Source of the DNA: Lentisphaerae bacterium ADurb.BinA184
Lineage (GTDB): Bacteria > Verrucomicrobiota > Lentisphaeria > Oligosphaerales > MVZH01
DNA: 44,718 nucleotides
Direction: 5' to 3'
Assembly: GCA_002068325.1 (NCBI GenBank)
Contig: MVZH01000007.1
Span: 1 to 44,718 of the forward strand
Part shown: positions 1 to 7,196 of the stretch, in pieces
How positions within the stretch are numbered: position 1 is the stretch's first letter
Layout: the number at the start of each line of letters is the position of its first letter
Notes under the pieces: generated by a model
The model's database searches: none
Seen by the model: the letters and a program-made list of their open reading frames with translations, nothing else
What the model was told of the DNA's origin: nothing
Translations under genes and position numbers: made by a program

Positions 1-52
1 CACAGAGAGGGAACTGGCTCTGTGAACTCTGTGTCCTCGGTGGTGAACAAAT
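1..52. repeat. Fragment of a low-complexity CTCTGTG-type intergenic repeat
   Basis: The first bases contain CTCTGTG, then ACTCTGTG, then a CCTCGGTGGTGAA run. This alternating pattern resembles the 'accacagaggacacagag' type intergenic repeat seen in many environmental genomes (recalled knowledge, not checked). It is cut by the window start. The inverted repeat at 3601-3769 has a similar TTCACAAAGAGG core, so the two may belong to one family. No gene is supported in 1-398; the rest of that stretch holds the regulatory sites listed next. Confidence 0.3.
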
Positions 53-270
53 CAAGGTACCACTGGCATGGGATCCGGCGCCTGCTTCCGAACCGGCTCT
101 GCGGCCCCCTTGGAGAGGCCCCGAGGAACTGTCCGGCTACGGAACTGAGTTGCGCCCCGACGGCCTCGCCAGCCGGTCCGGGCGCCTCCCCGTCCCGTTT
201 GATCTGGCCCTGCTCGCCGCCTCTGCCGCGGCATCCAAGCCGCCCTGGCGGGCATGGCGCAGGGCCATGC

Positions 271-311
271 AGTCGCCATAATGCGACTCGATGACTTCAT
301 AACAGTCGCAT
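271..311. promoter_or_regulatory. Candidate enhancer (UAS) for a sigma-54 activator
   Basis: Three copies of one half-site lie in alternating orientation: AGTCGC (271-276), GCGACT (283-288) and AGTCGC (304-309). The outer flanks extend the second pair to ATGCGACT / AGTCGCAT, a perfect 8-base inverted repeat. The cluster ends about 90 bases upstream of the -24/-12 promoter at 399-414, the usual place for an NtrC-family activator site. The cognate activator is unknown and may lie outside the window. Confidence 0.5.
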
Positions 312-398
312 GCCAGCGTCTCAATGGGGCACCATCTGGCAGGGAAGGATAACTGGAACACGCACTGCCAGAAAAGCTTACGCGCAGCCAGCGGGATC

Positions 399-414
399 TG
401 GCATCTGCGTTGCT
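399..414 (+). promoter_or_regulatory. Sigma-54 (-24/-12) promoter of the ORP-like cluster
   Basis: TGGCATCTGCGTTGCT has GG and GC separated by ten bases and matches 10 of 12 informative positions of the sigma-54 consensus TGGCACG-N4-TTGCW. Transcription would start near 425, leaving about 19 bases before the ATG at 444. Desulfovibrio orange-protein operons are known to be sigma-54 dependent, which fits the downstream genes. Confidence 0.7.
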
Positions 415-443
415 AATCTCATGCCGTTCGGAGAAACCACCCG

Positions 444-917
444 ATGCGGATCGGTCTGACCATCTGGAATGCGCGGATTTCGCCGGTGTGCGACGTGGCC
501 CGGCGGCTGCTGTTGGTCGAGGTGGCCGGCGGGCGGGTCGTCGCCCGGCGTGAGGAGCCTCTGCCCGGCGGCGACCCCGACGGGCAGGCCGCGCGCCTGG
601 CCGCGCTGAAACCCGACCTGCTGATCTGCGGCGCCTGCTCGCGGCCCCTCTACGAGCGCCTGGCCGCGCTGGGCCTGGAGGTGATCCCCTTCATCGCGGG
701 CGAGGTGGAGGCGGTCATCACTGCTCACCTGGCGTCTGCACTCCGCGCCCGTGCGTTTGCCATGCCGGGCTGCTGCGGGCGACGGCGTTGGGGCGGCGGA
801 TCGAGGGGCCGGCGCGGCTGCGGACGAGGCCGGCGCGTGTGGGGCGGGTCGGCGGTTCCGCCCACGCCGGTGGATCCGATGCGGCCGGACGGCGGAATGG
901 ATCAAGACGAGGAGTAG
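444..917 (+). CDS. NifB/NifX-family Fe-Mo cluster-binding protein (ORP-like)
   Basis: A 157-residue protein whose first ~115 residues form a dinitrogenase iron-molybdenum cofactor (NifX/NifB C-terminal) domain: it opens with MRIGLTIWNARISPV, the usual family start, and contains the LLICGACSRPLYERL region. Free-standing members of this family in anaerobes include the orange protein, which binds a Mo-Cu sulfide cluster; whether this one does is not visible. The last ~40 residues (Gly/Arg-rich then acidic, ending MDQDEE) are not part of the domain and may be a lineage extension or follow an old frameshift. It is the first gene after the sigma-54 promoter and lies 6 bases before the next NifX-like gene, so it probably heads the operon. 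Confidence 0.8.
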   Translation: MRIGLTIWNARISPVCDVARRLLLVEVAGGRVVARREEPLPGGDPDGQAARLAALKPDLLICGACSRPLYERLAALGLEVIPFIAGEVEAVITAHLASALRARAFAMPGCCGRRRWGGGSRGRRGCGRGRRVWGGSAVPPTPVDPMRPDGGMDQDEE

Positions 918-923
918 ACGCTG

Positions 924-1286
924 ATGAAGATTGTGGTGACGGCGAGCGGCAGGACTCTGGCGGATGCGATGGACACGCGCTTCGGGCGGGCCCGTTACTT
1001 CCTTTTGGTTGACAGCGACACCGGCACGGTGGCCGCGCACGACAACGCGCAGAACTTGAACGCCGTCCAAGGCGCGGGCATCCAGGCGGCCGAGGCGGTG
1101 GCGCGGCTGGGGGCCGAGGCCGTGGTCACCGGCAACGTGGGGCCGAAGGCCTTCCGGACACTCGCGGCGGCGGGGGTGAAGGTCTACTTGGTGGCTGGCG
1201 GCACGGCCGCCGAGGCGGTCGAGAAGCTCAAGCGGGGCGAGCTGAAGGAGTGTGCGAAACCCAATGTCGAGGGACACTGGGCGTAA
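924..1286 (+). CDS. NifB/NifX-family Fe-Mo cluster-binding protein
   Basis: A 120-residue single-domain protein of the dinitrogenase iron-molybdenum cofactor family. It starts MKIVVTASG, carries the MDTRFGRARYFLLVD segment typical of the first strand-helix unit, and has the Gly-rich GNVGPKAFRTLAAAGVKVY region of the C-terminal half. It is the second of three NifX-type domains in this cluster; the third is fused to the Mrp ATPase at 9275-10564. Family members bind metal-sulfur clusters or Fe-Mo-type cofactors. No nif structural genes are present, so a nitrogenase role is unlikely; a part in an ORP/MinD/Mrp complex is the better inference. The start follows an AGGAG-like site. Confidence 0.85.
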   Translation: MKIVVTASGRTLADAMDTRFGRARYFLLVDSDTGTVAAHDNAQNLNAVQGAGIQAAEAVARLGAEAVVTGNVGPKAFRTLAAAGVKVYLVAGGTAAEAVEKLKRGELKECAKPNVEGHWA

Positions 1287-1345
1287 CCGGAGCCGTTCGG
1301 CCACCTCGAAGACACAACCCTCATGAGAAAGAAAGGAGTCAGACC

Positions 1346-1549
1346 ATGCCACGCGGAGACGGAACAGGACCGGCCGGGCTCGGCCCCGGAACTGGACGCG
1401 GGCTCGGGCCGTGCGGCGCCGGGCGGAGACAGGGCCCGGCGGCGGGCGCGGGGGCCGGCGGCGCAGCGCCCGGCCAAGGACGGGGCCAGGGCGGCCAAGG
1501 ACGTGGGCTTGGACCCGGTGGCGGTTGCGGCGGCGCTCGCAACCCCTGA
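1346..1549 (+). CDS. DUF5320-like small Gly/Cys-rich protein
   Basis: A 67-residue protein that starts MPRGDGTGPAGLGPGTGRG, the N-terminal signature of DUF5320 proteins that accompany NifX/ORP and MinD genes in anaerobes. The rest is almost entirely Gly, Gln, Ala and Arg with two Cys. I chose the ATG at 1346 because GAAAGGAG sits 8 bases upstream and because the same MPRGDGTGP start appears in the next gene; a longer frame from 1250 has no support. It lacks the C-terminal coiled coil of its neighbour, so it looks like a shortened paralogue. Function unknown. Confidence 0.65.
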   Translation: MPRGDGTGPAGLGPGTGRGLGPCGAGRRQGPAAGAGAGGAAPGQGRGQGGQGRGLGPGGGCGGARNP

Positions 1550-1591
1550 GCGAGAGACAGCACCCCCAACCGACAACAGAAGGGCACAATC

Positions 1592-1963
1592 ATGCCACGC
1601 GGAGATGGAACTGGACCAATGGGAATGGGACCGGTGACCGGACGCGCCGCCGGATTCTGCGCGGGCTACGGGGTTCCGGGGTACGCCAACCCGATCCCCG
1701 GACGGGGTTTCGGCATGGGGTTCGGCCGGGGCTTCTGGGGCCGCGGCGGCGGCGGGCGCGGGTACCGGCACATGTACTACGCCACCGGGATGCCCGGTTG
1801 GGCGCGGGCCGGGGGGCCCTACCCGGCGGCGCCCTACGCAGCCCCGCCCACCGCTGAGCAGGAACTGGCGGTGCTCCGGCAACAGGCCGAGTATCTCGGC
1901 AACGCCCTCGAAGACATCCGCAAGCGCATCGAGGACATCGAGGCCAAGCCGGCGGAGAAGTGA
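1592..1963 (+). CDS. DUF5320 domain-containing protein
   Basis: A 123-residue protein with the DUF5320 N-terminus (MPRGDGTGPMGMGPVTGRA), a Gly/Tyr/Phe-rich middle with a GRGGGGRGY stretch, and a C-terminal segment of about 35 residues (from EQELAVLRQQAEYL) with heptad character, predicted to form a coiled coil. DUF5320 genes commonly lie beside NifX/ORP and MinD-ferredoxin ATPase genes; no activity is established to my knowledge. It lies 42 bases after a paralogue sharing its first nine residues, so the pair likely arose by duplication. A hairpin 28 bases after the stop suggests partial transcript termination here. Confidence 0.75.
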   Translation: MPRGDGTGPMGMGPVTGRAAGFCAGYGVPGYANPIPGRGFGMGFGRGFWGRGGGGRGYRHMYYATGMPGWARAGGPYPAAPYAAPPTAEQELAVLRQQAEYLGNALEDIRKRIEDIEAKPAEK

Positions 1964-1990
1964 CCCGCTGGCCTCTTGTTCCAGGCGGGG

Positions 1991-2020
1991 CGGGGAGGCG
2001 CCGGACCGGCGTCCTCCCCG
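1991..2020 (+). terminator. GC-rich hairpin, probable intrinsic terminator
   Basis: CGGGGAGG plus CGCCGG pairs with CCGGCG plus CCTCCCCG around a one-base loop, with one bulge. A pyrimidine-rich stretch (TCTTCACCTTTG) follows. It lies 28 bases after the DUF5320 stop and before the radical SAM gene, so it may end or attenuate the NifX/DUF5320 transcript. Confidence 0.55.
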
Positions 2021-2125
2021 TCTTCACCTTTGCCCCTGCGGGTGACAGGGTGGCCCAGCCCTCCTGCCTGTGGGGCTGGTCACGTCGGCTGGAAGCCGGT
2101 CTCAACCACCCGCAAGCGAAGCGAG

Positions 2126-3100
2126 ATGGCGAAGCACACGATGCGCAGCGGCTCCCGTTACCAGTACCTCTTCGGCCCCGTCCCGTCACGGCGCCTCGGC
2201 CGCTCGCTCGGCGTGGATCTGACGCCCCGGAAGACCTGCACCCTGGACTGCATCTACTGCCAGCTGGGGCGGACGACAGCCCTGACCACTGAGCGGCGCG
2301 AATACGTCCCGGTGGCCGATGTGGTTGCGGAGTTCGCAGACTGGCTGCAGTCCGGCGGCACCGCCGACTACATCACGCTGGCCGGCTCCGGCGAGCCGAC
2401 GCTGCACAGCCGCTTCGGCGAGGTTATCGAGCGTATCCGCGAGCGGACAAGGATTCCGGTGGCGCTGCTGACCAACGGGACGCTGCTGAACCGGCCCGAC
2501 GTGCTCGAAGCGGCGGCCAAGGCGGATGTGGTCAAGGTGACGCTCAGCGCCGCCGACGAAACCCTTTTCTCGCGCATTCACCGTCCCTGCCGCGGGGTCA
2601 CCCTGGCGCAGACCGTCCGCGGCCAGGTGCGTCTGCGCGACGGCTTTGACGGCCAGATCTGGCTGGAGGTCTTTCTCGTGTGGGGAGTGAATTCGACGCC
2701 GGCCGACGTTCGCCGCATCGCGGCGCTGGCCCGGCAGGTTCGTCCCGACCGCGTCCAGTTCAACACCTCGGTGCGGCCGCCGGCCGAGGCCTTCGCGGAG
2801 CCCGTTCCGGGCGGCGTCCTGGCCGAACTGGCGGCCTTGTTCGACCCCCCGGCCGAGGTGCTGGCGGAGTTCAGCGCCGAGCGGTCGGAGCAGGTGGGGG
2901 TGACGGAAGAGACCATCCTCGCGATGCTGCGGCGGCGGCCCTGCACCGCCGGCCAGGTGGCGCGGGTCTTCGGGCTGCATGCCAACGAGGCCTCCAAGTA
3001 CCTCGGCAAGCTGCTGCGGACGCGGCGCATCCGGTCGGAGCGCCGCGCCGACGCCGTCTACTACGCCGGCGCGGGGCCGGGAACCCGGAGCGGGAGATAG
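2126..3100 (+). CDS. Radical SAM protein (COG0731-like)
   Basis: A 324-residue radical SAM enzyme. The CxxxCxxC motif that holds the 4Fe-4S cluster is CTLDCIYC (Cys38, Cys42, Cys45), preceded by the family phrase YLFGPVPSRRLGRSLGVDL. A Gly-rich SAM-binding segment follows (LAGSGEPTLH). The last ~70 residues (from VTEETILAMLRRRP) look like a winged-helix domain, as in many members of this group. The family is widespread in anaerobes and its substrate is not established. I chose ATG 2126 because the conserved region starts ten residues later; the frame is open back to 1976 but that stretch overlaps the terminator hairpin. Stop is 75 bases before the next gene. Confidence 0.8.
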   Translation: MAKHTMRSGSRYQYLFGPVPSRRLGRSLGVDLTPRKTCTLDCIYCQLGRTTALTTERREYVPVADVVAEFADWLQSGGTADYITLAGSGEPTLHSRFGEVIERIRERTRIPVALLTNGTLLNRPDVLEAAAKADVVKVTLSAADETLFSRIHRPCRGVTLAQTVRGQVRLRDGFDGQIWLEVFLVWGVNSTPADVRRIAALARQVRPDRVQFNTSVRPPAEAFAEPVPGGVLAELAALFDPPAEVLAEFSAERSEQVGVTEETILAMLRRRPCTAGQVARVFGLHANEASKYLGKLLRTRRIRSERRADAVYYAGAGPGTRSGR

Positions 3101-3175
3101 GCCATGCCGCGGCGGCGCTGCGGGTGGACGAGGTTTATTCCGGCGCCAAGAAACTGGCCTGACACAGAGGCGGTG

Positions 3176-3586
3176 ATGAAGGACCGGGACGTCGAGATCC
3201 GCGAGCGCGCCCTGGCGATCCTGGGGGTGGACTCGATCTGCGATACCGCCCAGATCAAGCGCAATTTCCGGCGCCAGATCCGGCTGGTGAACCCGGACGG
3301 CCCCGACCGCCTGAAAGAGAATGTCCCCGGCTTCGACAACACTGAGATCGCCCGGCTGCTGATCCAGGCCTACAGTCTGCTCATGCGACGCCACGCTCCC
3401 ACCACCATGATCGAGAACGACAGGCTGGTCGGGACGCTGCTCGGCGGGCGGATCACGCCCCTGGCCGAGACCGCGACCGGCGAGCAGCGGCATGCCAACC
3501 GGTTCTACGACCAGTTCCTTGACTCCGCGCGTGTGGATCCGGAGACGCTGGAACGGGAACTGCGGTACAAGTTCAAGGGGCTCTGA
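3176..3586 (+). CDS. J-domain-like protein with NPD in place of HPD
   Basis: A 136-residue protein whose N-terminal half resembles a DnaJ J domain: AILGVDSICDTAQIKRNFR, then RLVNPDGPDR, then a helix ending AYSLLM. The signature His-Pro-Asp of J domains is Asn-Pro-Asp here, so stimulation of an Hsp70 ATPase is doubtful. The C-terminal half (from NDRLVGTLLGGRITPL) matches nothing I recognise. I chose ATG 3176 because the J-like region begins soon after; the frame extends back to 3104. It lies between the radical SAM gene and the membrane protein in the ORP-like cluster, and such degenerate J proteins may act as adaptors for cluster assembly (inference). Confidence 0.6.
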   Translation: MKDRDVEIRERALAILGVDSICDTAQIKRNFRRQIRLVNPDGPDRLKENVPGFDNTEIARLLIQAYSLLMRRHAPTTMIENDRLVGTLLGGRITPLAETATGEQRHANRFYDQFLDSARVDPETLERELRYKFKGL

Positions 3587-3600
3587 GGCCCAGCCTGAAC

Positions 3601-3769
3601 TATTCATGAACAAAGAGGCAACGGAGATAACGGCGGCATGTCGCATTGGTTGGCAGTAGCCTACGAGCCACTGAGAGAGCCGTCAGTTTCCACGCTGCCC
3701 AACGGAGTATGACGTGGTAACCCTTTGCAACGCAAGCTCTTCGTTACCGCCGTTTCCTCTTTGTGAATA
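3601..3769. repeat. Imperfect inverted repeat, ~30-base arms
   Basis: The left arm (3601-3632) reads TATTCA-TGAACAAAGAGG-CAACGGAGATAACG. The reverse complement of 3742-3769 reads TATTCA-CAAAGAGG-AAACGGCGGTAACG. The arms match apart from a three-base insertion and a few substitutions and enclose about 109 bases of non-coding sequence. It fills most of the gap between the J-like gene and the membrane protein and could fold in RNA. It may belong to the repeat type seen at the window start. Confidence 0.6.
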
Positions 3770-3799
3770 ATCCAGACCAGGCCCGGACGTGAGACAGCG

Positions 3800-4453
3800 A
3801 TGACCATCGGGTACCTCCAGGCAGAGCTGCGGCGGCACGCGCCGTTCACCGTGGCCGGCACAGCGACCGGTATCGTGGTCATGGCGGGGTTCATGCTCGG
3901 CCATGTGCCGACGCGGATCTCCGAAGGACTGTTCTGGGCCTTTCATCCGTTGCACGTCTTGCTCAGCGCCCTGGTCACGGCCGCCATGTACCGGTTGCAC
4001 GGCGGGCGGCGGTTCTGGCCGACGCTGCTGGTCGGGTATCTCGGTTCGGTGGGCATCGCCACCCTGAGCGACTCCCTCATTCCCTTCCTCGGCGAATGGA
4101 TGCTGGGGCTGCCCAACCGCGGCGTCCATTTCGGGTTCATCGAGAAATGGTGGCTGGTCAACCCCCTGGCCCTCGCCGGCATCTGGCTGGGCTGCCGCTG
4201 GCCGCGGACGCGGGTCTCGCACGCGGGGCACGTGTTGCTGAGTACCTGGGCTTCGCTGTTCCACATGACCATGGCGCTGGGCGGAGTCCCGGACATTTTC
4301 ACGGTGATTGTGATGGCGGCGTTTCTCTTTGCCGCCGTCTGGGTGCCGTGCTGCACCAGCGACATCGTCTTCCCCCTCTTGTTCACCGCGGAAAAACTCC
4401 GCCATCCGCCAAGCGTGCGTCCCCGTGCCGAGGAGGGGCCCCACGATGCCTGA
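3800..4453 (+). CDS. Integral membrane protein of unknown function
   Basis: A 217-residue polytopic inner-membrane protein with about six hydrophobic spans (approximate residues 17-37, 45-65, 75-95, 115-132, 140-160, 162-182). Histidines lie near or in the membrane (FHPLHVL, GVHFGF, HAGHVLL, FHMTMAL) and a CC pair sits in the last span (WVPCCTSDI), which could bind a metal; that is speculation. I recognise no named family, but it sits in a cluster of metal-sulfur proteins. Its stop overlaps the start of the methyltransferase remnant by 8 bases (ATGCCTGA), showing that the intact downstream gene was translationally coupled to it. Confidence 0.75.
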   Translation: MTIGYLQAELRRHAPFTVAGTATGIVVMAGFMLGHVPTRISEGLFWAFHPLHVLLSALVTAAMYRLHGGRRFWPTLLVGYLGSVGIATLSDSLIPFLGEWMLGLPNRGVHFGFIEKWWLVNPLALAGIWLGCRWPRTRVSHAGHVLLSTWASLFHMTMALGGVPDIFTVIVMAAFLFAAVWVPCCTSDIVFPLLFTAEKLRHPPSVRPRAEEGPHDA

Positions 4454-4752
4454 CCCGGGCCGTTCACGGTTCGATTTCACTGCCCTGGCGGCGACCTACG
4501 ACAGCTGGTACGGCACGCCGGAGGGAAAGGCGCATGACGCGGCGCAGCAGGCAGCCGTATGCCTCGGCCAGGCTGTTCTCGCCGGCCGAGCTGCGTGCCC
4601 TGTTGCGGCGTTACGGCCGCGTCCGCATGACCGCCGTCCGTGCGGGGGCCGACGGGCGCTCTTACGGGGCGGGGGGGGCGATGATTGATTGGATACGGTT
4701 GCGTCTGGACCGCAGTACGGCGCCGTTCCTCGTGGCGGCGGTGTGGCTGTGA
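4446..4752 (+). pseudogene. Methyltransferase remnant, both ends kept, core deleted
   Basis: Two pieces of a class I SAM-dependent methyltransferase lie end to end in different frames. The first (frame of 4446) reads FDFTALAATYDSWYGTPEGK, the N-terminal signature of a family that starts 'FD..A..YD.WY.TP.G'. After about residue 37 the reading continues in the +1 frame with ARLFSPAELRALLRRYGRV and ends TAPFLVAAVWL at 4752, which resembles the C-terminus of the same family. The Gly-rich SAM-binding core, expected to be well over 100 residues, is missing. The start overlaps the upstream stop by 8 bases and the next gene follows 47 bases later, so the operon frame is intact around the deletion. 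Confidence 0.65.
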
Positions 4753-4799
4753 GACGGCGGGCGCTGCGCAGGCAGCAAGTCGAGAAGGGACATGGCGGA

Positions 4800-5168
4800 A
4801 TGGAACAGCAGGATGAACCGAGACCGGCGCCTCCGGCCGACGATCCGTTCTTCGGGCGTATGAACGATCCGACCGCGGCCGGTGCCCTGCGGGGGCCGTG
4901 CGGCGACGAAATGGAGTTCTACCTCGTGGTGCATGATGACCTCATCGCGGATGTCCGCTACTACACCGAGGGCTGCGGGAACACGCGGGCCTGTGGACGC
5001 GCGGTGGCGCGCCGGGCGCTGGGCCGCAAAGTGACCGATGCCTTGGGCATCAGCCCCGGCGAGATCATCCGCTCCGGCGAGTGCGAGCCGGAGGCGGGAC
5101 GGCATTGCGCCATCCTCGCCGTCAGCACGCTGTACCGGGCCATCGCGGACTACCTGCTTACGCCGTGA
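4800..5168 (+). CDS. NifU/IscU-like iron-sulfur cluster scaffold
   Basis: A 122-residue protein of the NifU N-terminal/IscU fold. Three Cys lie near the positions of the IscU cluster ligands: Cys34 (RGPCGDEMEF), Cys59 (TEGCGNTRACG) and Cys103 (GRHCAILAV). Two further Cys (65 and 95) are near the site. The usual GCG-A-S-IAS motif is replaced by GCGNTRACG, a variant seen in NifU-like proteins next to MinD-ferredoxin ATPases. It probably assembles or transfers a 4Fe-4S cluster to neighbours. I chose ATG 4800 because the frame upstream overlaps the methyltransferase remnant. PanD follows 23 bases later. Confidence 0.8.
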   Translation: MEQQDEPRPAPPADDPFFGRMNDPTAAGALRGPCGDEMEFYLVVHDDLIADVRYYTEGCGNTRACGRAVARRALGRKVTDALGISPGEIIRSGECEPEAGRHCAILAVSTLYRAIADYLLTP

Positions 5169-5191
5169 GGCCGCTGAAAGGGAGATTCCTC

Positions 5192-5563
5192 ATGCTGCGC
5201 ACTCTCCTGAAGGCCAAGCTCCGCGGGGGCAGGCTCACCGGGACGGAACTGCATTACGAAGGCAGCATCGCGATCGACCGCCGCCTGATGGAAGCCGCTG
5301 ACATCCTTGCCGGCGAACAGGTGCACGTGCTGAATCTGAGCAACGGCTCAAGACTGATCACGTATGCCATCCCTGCCCCCGCTGCCTCAGGCGCCCTTGC
5401 CCTGCGGGGCGCCGCGGCGCGCCTGGGACAGACCGGTGATGAAGTCATCCTGCTGACGTATGCCCAAGTGGACGATCTCGAAGCCCGTTCGTTCAGAAGC
5501 CGTGTCGTCCACCTCGGCAAGCATAACCGGCTCGCCGGGAAAACGCCGAAGAGGAAAGCCTGA
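5192..5563 (+). CDS. panD: Aspartate 1-decarboxylase
   Basis: PanD converts L-aspartate to beta-alanine for pantothenate and CoA. The 123-residue protein has the key residues at E. coli numbering: Lys9, Tyr22, the self-cleavage pair Gly24-Ser25 (YEGSIAID) that yields the pyruvoyl cofactor, Arg54 and Tyr58. The GAAARLGQTGDEVILLTYA segment is the conserved C-terminal part. GAAAGGGAG lies upstream of the ATG. Its stop overlaps the start of the MinD ATPase gene by one base (TGATG). A pantothenate gene coupled to cluster-assembly ATPases is unusual; no other pantothenate gene is in the window. Confidence 0.92.
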   Translation: MLRTLLKAKLRGGRLTGTELHYEGSIAIDRRLMEAADILAGEQVHVLNLSNGSRLITYAIPAPAASGALALRGAAARLGQTGDEVILLTYAQVDDLEARSFRSRVVHLGKHNRLAGKTPKRKA

Positions 5564-6432
5564 TGGATTCGCCTGTGCGTATCGCGATTGCCAGCGGCAA
5601 GGGCGGAACCGGCAAGACGACCGTTGCCGTCAACTTGGCCAGCGTCCTGGCGGACGGCGGCCAGACGGTTCAGTACCTTGACTGTGATGTCGAGGAGCCG
5701 AACGGGCACATCTTCCTCGGGCCGTGCATCACGGCGTCCGAACCGGTTGGCATCCCGGTGCCCGTGGTCGACGCGGAGAAGTGCACGGGGTGCCGCAAGT
5801 GCGCCGAGGTCTGCGAGTACCACGCGATCGCGGTCCTCAAGGAAGCCCTGGTGTTCCCCGAGCTCTGCCACGGCTGCGGCGGCTGTGCCCTGGTTTGCCC
5901 GGAAGGTGCCATCCGCGAGCAGGCCCGCACGATCGGCGTGGTCGAGAGCGGGCACGCCGACGGCATCGGATTCGTGCAGGGACGCCTGAACGTTGGCGAG
6001 CCGATGGCGCCGCCGCTGATCCGCGCGGTGAAACGGAAGGCCCGGCCCGACGGCGTGATCCTCCTGGACGCTCCGCCGGGCACCTCCTGCCCGGTCGTGG
6101 CCACGGTGCGGGACGCCGACTACGTGCTCCTGGTCACGGAACCGACCCCCTTCGGGCTGAACGACCTGCAACTCGCCGTGGCTATGGTCAGGGGGCTGGG
6201 GCGCCGCTTCGGCGTCGTCATCAACCGGGCCGACTGCGGGGATCGCGGGGTGCGCGAGTACTGCGACCGTGAGAACATCCCCGTCCTGCTGGAACTGCCC
6301 GACGACCGGCGGGTGGCCGAGGCCTACTCGTGTGGGCAGATGGCGGTGAAGGTGTTGAGCGACTGGGCCGAACACATGCGGGGACTCTGGGGTCGAGTGT
6401 GCGAGCGACAGCATGGGCGGAGACCGGAATGA
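5563..6432 (+). CDS. MinD-superfamily P-loop ATPase with inserted ferredoxin domain
   Basis: A 289-residue ATPase of the COG1149 type. The deviant Walker A motif is SGKGGTGKT (residues 11-19). An inserted bacterial ferredoxin supplies two 4Fe-4S sites: Cys74/77/80/84 (CTGCRKCAEVC) and Cys102/105/108/112 (CHGCGGCALVC). The switch II/Walker B-like DAPPGTSCP segment follows. In Desulfovibrio two such ATPases are part of the orange-protein complex; the second one here is at 7438-8313. The start overlaps the panD stop by one base and the stop overlaps the next ATG by four, so translation is coupled. It probably couples ATP hydrolysis to cluster delivery or protein positioning. Confidence 0.88.
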   Translation: MDSPVRIAIASGKGGTGKTTVAVNLASVLADGGQTVQYLDCDVEEPNGHIFLGPCITASEPVGIPVPVVDAEKCTGCRKCAEVCEYHAIAVLKEALVFPELCHGCGGCALVCPEGAIREQARTIGVVESGHADGIGFVQGRLNVGEPMAPPLIRAVKRKARPDGVILLDAPPGTSCPVVATVRDADYVLLVTEPTPFGLNDLQLAVAMVRGLGRRFGVVINRADCGDRGVREYCDRENIPVLLELPDDRRVAEAYSCGQMAVKVLSDWAEHMRGLWGRVCERQHGRRPE

Positions 6433-7196
6433 CCGCCCACACCCCCTCCCAGCCTGCCGGGAATCTGAACGCCTCGCCCCACGGCCTGTTCAGGCGTCTG
6501 CGGCGGGAGATCCGGCACCTCTGGATGGCACTCAGCCCACACCTGCGCCGTGAGAGGAACCGGTGGGTGCGCCGGGACGGGGTGGCTTTTCTCGGCGCGC
6601 TCGGCATCGTCCCGGGAGATGCCGTGGTCGACTTCGGGTGCGGCTGGGGCGCCTACAGTCTGCCCGCGGCCCGGCTGGTCGGCGAGCGCGGTCTGGTCAT
6701 CTCGGTGGACGTGAATGTACACGTCCTCAGCCGGCTGCGGCGGCGCGCCGCCGCGGAGGGGCTCCCCAACATCCATGCCGTGTCCGACCTCGACGCCGCC
6801 AAGTCCCTGCTGGAAGCCCGCCCCTGTCAGGCGGTCCTGCTCTACGACGTGCTGCATTTCATGGACACCGGTGAGCGGGAGCGCCTCTACGCCGCCTTCC
6901 GCGGGGTGCTGGACGCCGCGGGACGGCTCTCCATACATCCCAAGCATGTGAACGGCGATCAGCCGGCCAGGTTTCTTCAGGACAGCACGGTGGAAGACAT
7001 CATTCGGGAAGTCGCCAACGCCGGTTTCCATCTGGCGGACAGGAAGACGGCCCGTCTCTGGCATGACCACGGGCAGACGCAAGGCACCGTTCTGACGTTC
7101 TGCCCGGCGGCGACCGGGCCGGGAGAACGGCTTCCGGCACCTGCCCACGCTGAGACGGATAACGTGTGCACCCCTAGCGAAGGACGCCGCGCATGA
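6429..7196 (+). CDS. Class I SAM-dependent methyltransferase
   Basis: A 255-residue methyltransferase with motif I VVDFGCGWGAYSLPAA, an acidic residue ending strand 2 (VISVDVN), and a motif IV-like VLLYDVLHFM. The N-terminal ~45 residues are basic and the C-terminal ~25 are low in complexity. Substrate unknown; the LHFM segment is typical of small-molecule methyltransferases in this type of cluster. The frame is open back to 6330, but ATG 6429 gives the ATGA overlap with the upstream stop and the conserved domain lies downstream. It overlaps the DUF89 remnant by four bases at its 3' end. Confidence 0.8.
   Translation: MTAHTPSQPAGNLNASPHGLFRRLRREIRHLWMALSPHLRRERNRWVRRDGVAFLGALGIVPGDAVVDFGCGWGAYSLPAARLVGERGLVISVDVNVHVLSRLRRRAAAEGLPNIHAVSDLDAAKSLLEARPCQAVLLYDVLHFMDTGERERLYAAFRGVLDAAGRLSIHPKHVNGDQPARFLQDSTVEDIIREVANAGFHLADRKTARLWHDHGQTQGTVLTFCPAATGPGERLPAPAHAETDNVCTPSEGRRA

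Noticed and set aside
137-361. Minus-strand frame of 74 residues (MFQLSFPARWCP...) upstream of the ORP-like cluster
   Set aside because: It has no recognisable domain and a low-complexity second half, and it overlaps the inverted half-sites that better explain the region.
444-1286. Nitrogenase cofactor (nif) locus
   Set aside because: Only NifX-type domains and a NifU-like scaffold are present; no nifH, nifD, nifK, nifE or nifN, and the neighbours are of orange-protein type.
1250-1345. N-terminal extension of the first DUF5320-like gene
   Set aside because: The MPRGDGTGP start and the GAAAGGAG site place the start at 1346.
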